From: Anaerolineae bacterium
GTDB lineage: Bacteria > Chloroflexota > Anaerolineae > Anaerolineales > Villigracilaceae
Length of the DNA stretch: 20,018 nucleotides
Assembly (NCBI GenBank): GCA_017303735.1
Contig: JAFLCF010000072.1
Span: 1 to 20,018 of the forward strand
Direction: 5' to 3'
Shown: in pieces, positions 10,101 to 17,100 of the stretch
How the letters are laid out: every line of letters starts with the position of its first letter
Position numbering within the stretch: the first letter of the stretch is position 1
Made by a program: the position numbers and the translations under genes
The notes under the pieces: model-generated
Database searches by the model: none
The model's input: only the letters and a program-made list of their open reading frames with translations
What the model was told of the DNA's origin: nothing

Positions 10101-10622
10101 GTCATACTTGCGCATGAGACCCGTGACCTGCACGTCGGGGAAATCGGCGCTAGGACTCCACGGGGAAATCTTGCCGAGTTTGAGTGGAATTTCTTTGGCG
10201 GCTTGAATTTGTTTGCGCTTCCAAACCAGTTTACCTTCGCCTTTATCGTCTTTTACGATTTCACTGCGTGCGCGGAAGTAATGCCCCCAACGAGCGGTGA
10301 CTTGAATGGTCTTTGCCTGTGCAGAGACTGAGAAGGTCATGCCAAACGAGGAAGGCATCATAGAGGGGATCGCTGCAGTGGGCGAGGATGGTTTGCCGTC
10401 CTGCGTGTCAGTGCCTGCAATGGCGAGTTCGCCATCGTCATCTTCTGGCACGGCGGTTTGACCTTTGGGCGCGAGTAAACCGACCACATACCGCGAGCGG
10501 ACAGTGGCTTCTTCCACCGTTTCTTCCTCGCCGCCTGCGGGACCGAGCAAATCGGCAACGACCATGCGGTGCAGTTCGGTGCGGAGTTCGAGCGGGGATT
10601 TTTTATTTTCGAGTTGACTCAT
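7140..10622 (-). CDS. drmA: DrmA, superfamily 2 helicase of DISARM
   Basis: The 1160-aa product is a DrmA-type SF2 helicase. Visible motifs: Walker A PTGGGKT (453-459), ATVDKFA (641-647), DELH box (712-715), STAT (752-755), ATNMISVGVDV (927-937) and motif VI QATSRVGR (957-964). A zinc-binding insert is suggested by C575/C578 with C603/C610, between the early and DELH motifs. The first 400 residues form the family's N-terminal region without catalytic motifs. Known DrmA works with DrmB as a DNA translocase and is required for DISARM protection against phage. The ATG at 10622 has AAGGA 6-7 bases upstream. It follows the PIN-domain gene by 37 bases and abuts drmB. Codon use is GC-richer than the PIN gene upstream, marking a composition border. 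Length and motif set match a functional protein. Confidence 0.93.
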   Translation of the reverse strand: MSQLENKKSPLELRTELHRMVVADLLGPAGGEEETVEEATVRSRYVVGLLAPKGQTAVPEDDDGELAIAGTDTQDGKPSSPTAAIPSMMPSSFGMTFSVSAQAKTIQVTARWGHYFRARSEIVKDDKGEGKLVWKRKQIQAAKEIPLKLGKISPWSPSADFPDVQVTGLMRKYDGTWTVTLFLVNGQQEPKTLIDTAWVFQPELIINDANGESIFTPRKLDVQVNEESETKSMSMIYRRQREFAVGHGTGIHAEKRAGEWDRAYEIRTAVIPAHEVEQVDAPSAKEIPALANVQLDMSALSQLDGTELVAALKPLADAYEVWILEQEARLASPSPDLVPHILSAESSLETCRATLGRIRDGINLLALDEKAAEAFRFANQAMAQQRIRTIYTREVRQKKNDKLKVEDFEIPKNRSWRPFQLAFMLLNIPALVDPTHPDRIDPTFAKADLLWFPTGGGKTEAYLGVAAFTMGLRRLQGDMDGYSGAAGVTVIMRYTLRLLTLQQFQRATALICAMELIRRNDQDKKWGEEPFRIGLWVGQKSTPNRTEDSAQAIQQNHGQWMGLGNKGTPIQLTNCPWCGKPIGANDVKVESFKSGRARTFQYCSDPMGTCAFSKKQSPDEGLPIVVVDEEIYRRLPTLLIATVDKFAQMPWKGETQMLFGKVNGYCPRHGWRSPQLEDTDSHPAIKSNAEKFPAVKTKACNPLRPPDLIIQDELHLISGPLGTLVGLYETAVDRLCSWDYQGVRVRPKVIASTATIRQAQKQVHNLFLRDVQIFPPSGLDAGDNFFSLRRPAAPESPGRLYIGVCAPGTRMKTLLIRVYVAYLAAAQKLYLENAKAADPWMTLVGYFNAMRELGGMRRVAEDGVRTRLRTMDERGLVKRFIESDAIEELTSRKSATDIPRILDRLEAVFDPTDKSRDRQHPYDIVLATNMISVGVDVNRLGLMVVASQPKATSEYIQATSRVGRAFPGMVCTVYNWARPRDLSHYERFEHYHATFYKQVEALSVTPFSPRALDRGLSGVYVSLVRLLSEEFNKNEGAGKVTWPHDLISAVEKDISSRARGVMVSEKTEDLVKKMIKTRRDEWQSKASNTMSGSVLTYNKYGNERAVPLLKQPTESGVTEFFCLNSLRDVEPQIKLLLNDHDMDNRPEPREETAEAKGQEE
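7145..7150 (-). promoter_or_regulatory. Strong Shine-Dalgarno for drmB inside drmA
   Basis: On the - strand AGGAGG lies 5 bases before the drmB ATG and is part of the final drmA codons (Glu-Glu-stop). This fixes the drmB start and ties production of DrmA and DrmB together, which suits a two-protein complex. Confidence 0.8.
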
Positions 10623-10659
10623 GTGTATTCCTTCAACGCTTATCTAAAATTTACAAGAA

Positions 10660-12852
10660 TTATGAAAACATTTTTCTTATAGCAAACTCTTCCAATAACG
10701 CACTTGCAATTAGCCAAATAACAGAGATTGCAAAAGAGACAATAGCCTGCCATTTGAGTTTTGATTTTATAGACTTAAATACCTCGTTCTCTGCAATGTA
10801 ATCATCTCTGTTTCCTTGATTGATTAACAGATTAATCAAAACAGCAGAAGTCAGCAAAGTAAATCCTATGCTGCCACCATATAAAATCCATTGATTAGAA
10901 ATGTATTGTTTCAAAAAGAAAAAAGCGACGGACAAAACCAAAGGATAAGGAAGTATTAACATAAATGACAGGAGTGCAAAACCCTTTAATGATTTTCTGC
11001 CTTCCGCCTCTTTTTTCTCCTTTAGTCGTTCTTGCCTTTCAGCCTCAACCTTCTTTTGCAAATCCGCGATCTGAGATTTAAATTCATATGTTTCTTGCTT
11101 AAATTTTCCTTTTGTCTCTTCTAATTCAAATACTAATTTTTGACTGTTTTGCACATTTTCTTCAATCAGCTTCTCTGCATTTTGCAACTTATGTTCATAC
11201 TCCACAATTTCTTGTGCTAAATGCTCTCGAATTAACTCTACTTCTTCTGCTTCTGACAATTTGCCACTTAACTTTCCTTTTAATCCTTCATCAGTAATGA
11301 TAGCTTGGAGAGTCTTTACAGGCATATTCTCAATACCCTCATAAAGAGAAAGTTGCTTGATAATTTTCAAGGCAATTTTTTCGACTTTAGGATCATAATC
11401 CTTTACAACGAGAGGAAATCTCATGGTGCTAAGCATAATTTTCTCAAAATCAACCGAGCGTGGGCTAAAAAACCTGAAAACTTGAATTAACTGTGAAGGT
11501 AACATGCAAATTGGCGATATTCTTAATTTATCGCTTTTGAATCTGTCAAAATTCACAAACCTATAATCTACTGTTACTATCCAATATTTTGAATCAATCG
11601 GTAGTGCATTTAATTTTTCTCGAAGGTCTTTCACATAATGCCATAACACCACGTCGTTTGTGATTTTCGCTTCGCTTTTTGCCTTATCTTTATATTTTCC
11701 TTTTTCGTAATCGACCCGATTGTATATATCTGATGTCACATCTGGGTACTTAAAATACTTGTGAATTTTTTCGTTGTTAACTACAAAAATATTTTGTCCC
11801 TCCAGGATTCGAACCAAATTCTTTTCGTAAAGAGAAAAGTAGTCATAAGGATTTGCGCCACCTGACGACGAACTGGCTTGTTCAAAAAAACTTCTATACA
11901 AGCCAGAAATATTTGATTGGGTAGCTGCTTCTGCAAGATTAGAAGGATAATTTCTATTTTCTAAATCACGTTTTTTATGCTCGATTGACTTTTGTGTTTC
12001 TTCCAACGTAATAGGACTTACAACAAATTTTACTTTTACACTCTGAGCTGCCGTCTCTGCCATTTCCAGTAGGTCTTTAGCTGCCTCGTTGGATGGGTTA
12101 TCATGTAACCTCAATACGGAATAAATGAAATTAGTGTCAACATAAACTTCAAACTCTGCTGGATTATCACGAAGCTCATATAACTTTTGCGTTACTTTCT
12201 TGCTAAGCCCAGATGAACTGACTGCAAAATACGCATCCAGATACGAAAGAATAAACTTTGCAACTTCTTTGTCGTTTGGATTAATAAAATCAGAAATTGC
12301 CCTGCTAAGATCTTCTAAATACTCCTCGGGAAGTTCTTCGAGAAACTCTTCGGTCAACGTAATAGAATGGCCATTTTTGGGAGAATTGCTAAATAGAAAC
12401 TCGTAAATTCTTGCTCCAGAATCTGAAACTAATGGAACAAGGAGTTTTGCTATAAAAGATTCCCATAGATGAAGTCCATCTACCGACGGACATACTTCAG
12501 AGATTTTTGCGACAAACCTTGCTTTAACATTTTCCTCGAGTGCTTTTGAGTTTACAACTTGTTGTGACAGCAAATTTTCGCACGTCAAACTTAATTTGTA
12601 TCTGCCATCTTTCAAATCTATCACTTGATCAGATGAGATCAACCTAGACAATGACGCATTTAACTCAACTAATTTTAGGTCTAACCCTAACTCGTCAAAG
12701 ACTTCCTTTCGGATTTTGTTTGTTGGTACAGGTTCTTTGATGTACCACAAAATCCCCAAGACACACCTGTCTGTGGTTTCTTCCCACCAACCTGAATTAT
12801 TTAACTCAACATAATGTATTAAAGCGATTAATGGTTGCGGCAAAGTATGCAT
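10660..12852 (-). CDS. Membrane-anchored PIN-domain protein with coiled coil
   Basis: The 730-aa product begins with a winged-helix-like region (about 25-95), then a helical region, then a PIN-type nuclease domain with the expected acidic residues: D239 in YVDTNF, E284/E285 in ITLEET, D400 in ITNDVV and D429 in IVTVDYRF. A charged coiled coil spans about 535-620. The C-terminus has three hydrophobic segments, about 624-646, 655-677 and 702-722, so it is probably held in the inner membrane with the nuclease in the cytoplasm. PIN domains are usually RNases. AGGAG 6 bases before the ATG supports the start. It sits in an AT-rich stretch between a methylase-tail relic and drmA, and is not a standard DISARM member. 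An abortive RNase or a sensor role is inference. Confidence 0.72.
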   Translation of the reverse strand: MHTLPQPLIALIHYVELNNSGWWEETTDRCVLGILWYIKEPVPTNKIRKEVFDELGLDLKLVELNASLSRLISSDQVIDLKDGRYKLSLTCENLLSQQVVNSKALEENVKARFVAKISEVCPSVDGLHLWESFIAKLLVPLVSDSGARIYEFLFSNSPKNGHSITLTEEFLEELPEEYLEDLSRAISDFINPNDKEVAKFILSYLDAYFAVSSSGLSKKVTQKLYELRDNPAEFEVYVDTNFIYSVLRLHDNPSNEAAKDLLEMAETAAQSVKVKFVVSPITLEETQKSIEHKKRDLENRNYPSNLAEAATQSNISGLYRSFFEQASSSSGGANPYDYFSLYEKNLVRILEGQNIFVVNNEKIHKYFKYPDVTSDIYNRVDYEKGKYKDKAKSEAKITNDVVLWHYVKDLREKLNALPIDSKYWIVTVDYRFVNFDRFKSDKLRISPICMLPSQLIQVFRFFSPRSVDFEKIMLSTMRFPLVVKDYDPKVEKIALKIIKQLSLYEGIENMPVKTLQAIITDEGLKGKLSGKLSEAEEVELIREHLAQEIVEYEHKLQNAEKLIEENVQNSQKLVFELEETKGKFKQETYEFKSQIADLQKKVEAERQERLKEKKEAEGRKSLKGFALLSFMLILPYPLVLSVAFFFLKQYISNQWILYGGSIGFTLLTSAVLINLLINQGNRDDYIAENEVFKSIKSKLKWQAIVSFAISVIWLIASALLEEFAIRKMFS

Positions 12853-12874
12853 ACAGATCTCCTAATTATACAAA

Positions 12875-13010
12875 TCACAACAGCCCCATCTGCCCCGCAT
12901 CTGACTTGGACTTTTTCTTCCGCACAGCCTTTTTCTTTTCTGAATTCTGAATTCTGCCTTTGTTCTTCTTCGTATCTCTCATGATTCAATTTAGACTCTA
13001 CGGGAAGTTT
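12875..13010 (-). pseudogene. Relic of a methylase C-terminus, frameshifted by a 7-bp duplication
   Basis: Reading the - strand, one frame gives KLNHERYEEEQ, nearly identical to KLNHERYKEEQ (residues 1302-1312) of the intact methylase, although codons differ at many third positions. The following frame gives KSKSDAGQMGLL and a stop, matching the methylase end KSTDNKQIGLF. The frame switches at a tandem 7-bp duplication (TGAATTC twice on the + strand, 12941-12954); dropping one unit joins the two parts into one continuous tail. A 35-codon frame starting at ATG 12982 and ending at 12875 is the downstream half and is unlikely to be a gene of its own. The relic begins within the last codons of the HEPN gene. 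The synonymous differences point to an old, separate methylase gene rather than a recent copy. The upstream boundary near 13010 is approximate. Confidence 0.75.
12941..12954. repeat. 7-bp tandem duplication causing the frameshift
   Basis: The unit TGAATTC occurs twice in a row. Seven is not a multiple of three, so the copy shifts the frame of the methylase-tail relic; with one unit the tail reads through to its stop. Confidence 0.8.
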
Positions 13011-13710
13011 TCACAATAGACTTGGGACTATAAAACTTGGCAAGGTTATTCCAATAAAAGGAAATGAATTCTTCACCAACTTCAAGCTTAAGCATTTGTC
13101 TGATTTTGCCGATAACGATTAATCTCAAGAGCGAAGGTTCGCTATGGCGTGGAAAACGATAAGAAAAATATATTGAATATCTTTCCCAGACATTTGGAGG
13201 CACAATAGGCATCCGCGCTAGCACTCCACGATTTTCAAATGCTGTAAAAGAAAACTTTGCTTGGTGCGTGAAGGTATTTCTGCGGAATTTATAAATATAG
13301 TCAATTATTCTCGCAAGTTTTTTACTAGGACTTAATTTTTCCCAGAATTCAAAATCTTCTTCAGGCTCTTTCAAAAATAAATAAGATTGAAATAATTGGT
13401 CTTTCAGGTGTTTATTCAGCCCATTAAATAAACACCTGAAACGATCTCCAACGCCTTCAATGTTCCTGTCAGCCAAAGAATCAAAGCATGTGCAATACAT
13501 GTAAATTTGAAGCGCGTCTGCGCTGATTTGTGTAAACGATTCAAATGTAGACTTTGTATATTGAATTGAGTCTATTAAGCGCAGCCTCGAACACGCACCA
13601 AAAATTTGATCTTGTTCAACAAGCGTAATTCTGTCAAAAAGATTTTCTAATCCAACGTGCTCCACCTCTGCACCAATGACAGAATAGATTTGATTCAAAG
13701 AATTTCCCAT
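12991..13710 (-). CDS. HEPN-like protein with RNxxxH motif, otherwise unrecognised
   Basis: The 239-aa product has no family I can name with certainty. It is mostly helical in character and carries RNTFTH at 144-149, which fits the R(N)x3H catalytic motif of HEPN ribonucleases, in the context YIYKFRRNTFTHQ typical of the second HEPN helix pair; an earlier helix CFDSLADR (75-82) resembles the first. HEPN proteins in defence loci usually cleave RNA and are restrained until triggered. No MNT-type nucleotidyltransferase antitoxin is beside it. The ATG follows directly after the TAG of a methylase-tail-like relic, whose CAGATGGAG codons supply the GGAG ribosome site; another relic starts at its 3' end. 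The gene is AT-rich and holds a 15-bp inverted repeat. One motif supports the call, so confidence is moderate. Confidence 0.6.
   Translation of the reverse strand: MGNSLNQIYSVIGAEVEHVGLENLFDRITLVEQDQIFGACSRLRLIDSIQYTKSTFESFTQISADALQIYMYCTCFDSLADRNIEGVGDRFRCLFNGLNKHLKDQLFQSYLFLKEPEEDFEFWEKLSPSKKLARIIDYIYKFRRNTFTHQAKFSFTAFENRGVLARMPIVPPNVWERYSIYFSYRFPRHSEPSLLRLIVIGKIRQMLKLEVGEEFISFYWNNLAKFYSPKSIVKTSRRV
13402..13441. repeat. Perfect 15-bp inverted repeat inside the HEPN-like gene
   Basis: TTTCAGGTGTTTATT (13402-13416) and its exact reverse complement (13427-13441) flank a 10-base spacer. It lies in codons for about residues 90-103 of the HEPN-like protein. A stem this long is unusual in coding sequence; it could be an mRNA hairpin or the remains of an inserted element. 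No T run follows, so it is not an intrinsic terminator. Confidence 0.85.
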
Positions 13711-13839
13711 CTACAACAACTCCATCTGCACATCAGCGGACTTGGACATCTTCCAGCCTTTTACCTTTGATGTTAATTCTTCGGAAGCGTATACTTCACT
13801 GATGATGTCTTTCCTTCTCGTATCAGCTCTCCAGAATCA
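13711..13839 (-). pseudogene. Second methylase-tail-like relic ahead of the HEPN-like gene
   Basis: On the - strand an uninterrupted frame from after an in-frame TGA (13837-13839) to TAG (13711-13713) ends in KMSKSADVQMELL. Its last 36 bases match 27 bases of the relic at 12875 by hand alignment, and both resemble the methylase end QIGLF. The stop is directly followed by the HEPN-like ATG. The frame overlaps the 3' end of the small wHTH gene in another register, so it might instead be that gene's original C-terminus, lost by a one-base change near the TAA at 13773. It is also possible that both share a short selected C-terminal motif and no methylase ever lay here. Confidence 0.45.
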
Positions 13840-13991
13840 ACCATGCTATTAAATAGCCTGATTACTTGGTCGTAACCTAAATCAAGCAATTCCCGACATT
13901 GCCGATTAGTTATGTGACCATTCTTTTTTACAAACTTAATAACAGTCTGCCGCATTTCTTTTGAAATCTCTACCGTTGTTATTGTTGTCAT
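13773..13991 (-). CDS. Small winged-helix DNA-binding-like protein
   Basis: The 72-aa product is one winged-helix-like unit: helices around 8-24, the turn GHITNRQCRELLDLGYDQVIRLFNSMVDSGELI (25-57) and a wing ending GKTSSVKYTL. The same fold occurs as a stand-alone regulator and as the C-terminal part of AAA_4/RecG-like proteins, so it might be a detached C-terminal domain. GGCAGG 5 bases before the ATG serves as ribosome site. The 148 bases between it and the methylase hold an AT-rich palindrome (14042-14056), a possible operator for self-regulation, which is inference. A tail-like frame continues past its stop in another register, hinting at a one-base indel that shortened it. Confidence 0.6.
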   Translation of the reverse strand: MTTITTVEISKEMRQTVIKFVKKNGHITNRQCRELLDLGYDQVIRLFNSMVDSGELIREGKTSSVKYTLPKN

Positions 13992-14041
13992 TTGTGCCTG
14001 CCTAAAATTACCTTTTATTTGATAATGGATTTACAGTGAAA

Positions 14042-14056
14042 TCAATTATAAATTGA
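14042..14056. promoter_or_regulatory. Possible operator/promoter palindrome upstream of the wHTH gene
   Basis: TCAATT-ATA-AATTGA is a 6+6 inverted repeat in the AT-rich gap between methylase and wHTH gene. On the - strand it contains TATAAT, a fit to a -10 box, but I see no convincing -35 box. It could be an internal promoter with overlapping operator for the accessory genes. AT-rich chance is a fair alternative. Confidence 0.25.
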
Positions 14057-14139
14057 ATAAGCTGGTGTTTTATGCAGGAATGTTATTTGCCTGAATCCAA
14101 ATAAATGACGAGCACGTAACCAAACGCAACTATATATCA

Positions 14140-17100
14140 TCAAAACAGACCTATCTGTTTGTTGTCAGTGGATTTAGGCTTCTTGGGTTTCTTTTCTTTC
14201 TTTGTTTGCTCTTCGGTTTTATTCATGGCTGATTGCTCCTCTTTGTATCTTTCGTGATTTAGTTTTAGCAACCGTGTCAACATCTCCCGTCGAGCGGCTT
14301 CACTAATTGAAAATCGTATTCCTTGTGCTGTGTTGTAAAAGTCGTGTTTCAAGTCAAAGTCATTCCATCCATAAGCATATGCCACAGCATTGTCCAACTC
14401 AATATGTAATTCCCGTAAGCGAACAATGTCTGCTGTAGTCTCTTCTGGATTGTGAAAACGGTTATACGTTGTAGTCAGCCCATCTTGTCGTGACCGCATC
14501 ATTTCTCGTCGATGGTCATAGTACCTTTCTCCGATATCTCTCAATTTTTCAATATTTACAGGAAACGGAAAATTTTCAAAGCAATCTGTCGGAATATATC
14601 TTAGGCGAGTTTCAAGGGTAGAAGCATATTTTCTTACCCAATAATCATGAAACGAGGAAGTAAGAAGCGCAAAACTAGAATAATCATCTATAGCGAAAAC
14701 AACTGTCATATGAGAATAAACAATATCCTTAGGCTGGAAACCAATTGAAAGATATTTTGATGTTTGAACTGCAACTAAAACTTGTTTTAATGGGGCAATT
14801 GTAATATAAAGTTTTTTTGCATCAGAGCCATAAAGCCACCATTTTTTACCACGCTTTGTACCTATGGGGTTTCTCCCAATCAATTTATCCCTTTCGGGTT
14901 TGACTAATCTCCTTACTTGCTCAAAACAATCAGTAAATTGGGCTGCCGTTTCTAATGGCCAATCAAAAAAATTTATAACCCATCGACTTGGTGATTGGTC
15001 TGGACGAGAATTCAAATCTTGCCCGTTCAAGTATGGGAATAAGACCTCTTTATTTTTTGCATCCTTTTGAATTAATGCTTGCGCTTCTTCTGGTTCAAGT
15101 GTGAATCCCATACCTAAAACATATGAGCCTATGAAACTTTTCCCTGAATTCGATTTTAATGTTTTTGGACTCCCTAAAGCTACAGCGTCATCCAGTAATG
15201 ATGAGATAAATTCCACTTGATTATTATCAATCGACTTAATTCCTGCGAACGCACCTTTAACGCCATGAACAATGCTTACATAGACCGCAGCCGCACCTGG
15301 CCAGGCAGTAGATGGTGAAACGTTATAAAGAGTACATCCATTTTTAATAATTTCATCAAGGCCAGTTACTCGTGTATCGCCTTGTGCAATGGTGTTTGTT
15401 GCTATTAACCCAAACGTGCCATTTTCCGTTTGAAACTCAAATGCTCGCAAGAAAAAGAAGGCGCATAAATCCGCAGTTCCATTTGAACTAGGATATACAT
15501 TTCGCAAATATCGAAAATACGAATCGCCAAACATCGTACTAATTTTTAATCCACCAATAAACGGCGGATTTCCCACAAACGCACTAAACCCACCGCGCTC
15601 AAACACTTCGGGAAACTCAAATTCCCAATGAAAAACACGTTCCTTTTTAGCGGCACTTAACGCGCTCGCAGGGTCGGGGTGTTTGTCCGCGTCAATCACG
15701 CCATCCAACTGACCCACAAGAAACGAGTCAACCATCCGCAACTGCAAATCTTCCGCATCCTGCGCGTTCAGTCCCAACAGCTTCACGCCCGCCAGGAGAT
15801 CGGCGCCGCGTTTCACATGCTCCATCGCCGCATCCGCTTCCACCAGCAAAGCAGATTTGCGTTCCGCATCGCGCACATCCAGCGCCACAAAAGACTCCAA
15901 CTGCTTGCGAAGTCCGCGTGCCTTGTCCAACTCCTCGCGCAGCACTTCCTGATCCAGCGACATCGCCGCCGTCTGCTTGCGATTCGCCCAGCGTAGAAAA
16001 TCCTCCGCGCTCGTGCCCACCAACGCATCCCCGCACTTCAAAGCATGATCCAAAAACGTAAACGGCTTCTCCTTCGCCAGCGTCACCAGCCACAGCGAAA
16101 GTTTCGCGATCTCCACCGCCAGCGGGTTCTTGTCCACGCCGTAAATGCAACGCTCCGCCACAAGACGACGCGCATAATTCAATAAATCTTCATCTGACAT
16201 CGAAACATTTTCAGGCTTGAACGTTTGAACGCTCGAACCTTCCGACCTTTCAACCTGCCAACTTTCAACAAGTCTCTCCGCCAAATATCTCACCACCTGA
16301 ACAAGGAATCCAGCCGAACCCATCGCCATATCGCAGATCTTCAGATCCAGCAGTTCCTCCGCCGAACGCAGCTTCCATTCCTCACGCGGCAGCCCCTCCG
16401 CCACGCCCGCATACACCAGCGGCTCCAACGTATGCTGCACGATCGGCTCTGTCAAACTGCGCGGCGTATAATGCGACCCCGTCGCGCGGCGCGACGTCCC
16501 CGCCGTCACATACACACTCCCAGGCAAGATCACCGCAGGGTTCCCAAAATCGTCCATGCGGATCAACCCCGCAAACGGCAAAATCCGACCCAACAGCGCA
16601 TCATCGTTCCCGCACGCGCTCCGCAGACGGCTCAACTTCAAAGCATCTTTTTGGATGTCTATCGTAAGCGCATTTTTCAACGCTGCGGGAGATTTCTGCG
16701 TCTCATCCTTCAACCACGCGACGAAAGACGCTTCGCCCTTACCCCGTTCCTGCTCCAGTTTCGAAAGAGCCATCTCAGGCTCAAGCCGCTTCGCTCCGCC
16801 CAACCCCAGCATCACCTCAACAGACCGCACCGCCTTATGATCCAGCAACCCCTCATACACATGCCCGATCTGCTCCACATCCAACGCCCGAAATGACAAC
16901 CGCCGCATCTCCCCATCCACCCGCAACAACTGCAACGCATCCAACAAATGCAAAACGGTACGATTATCAATAGCAAGAGGCACTTCTTTTGCCTTTGCCC
17001 TTTTTTCATCATTCATCATTCCGCCTTCATCATTCTTCCCTCGACCCTCTAAGAATGGAAAACGGTCTGGATTAAAAAGACTCCCCCCATACGCAGGCAA

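Noticed and set aside
5688..10331. Long open frames on the + strand opposite drmB and drmA (for example 5688-6575 and 9603-10331)
   Set aside because: They lie antisense to clear genes, show no recognisable domain, and arise from third-position bias of the real genes.
12865..12870. TATAAT on the - strand before the PIN gene as a promoter
   Set aside because: It lies only 12 bases before the ATG and runs into the AGGAG ribosome site, and no -35 box is at the right distance.
12991..13991. HEPN-MNT or wHTH-HEPN toxin-antitoxin pair
   Set aside because: No nucleotidyltransferase motif is seen and the wHTH gene is separated by a relic; pairing is possible but unsupported.
16481..16495. GTCGCGCGGCGCGAC palindrome in drmMI
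   Set aside because: Short, and explained by arginine and alanine codons in GC-rich coding sequence.
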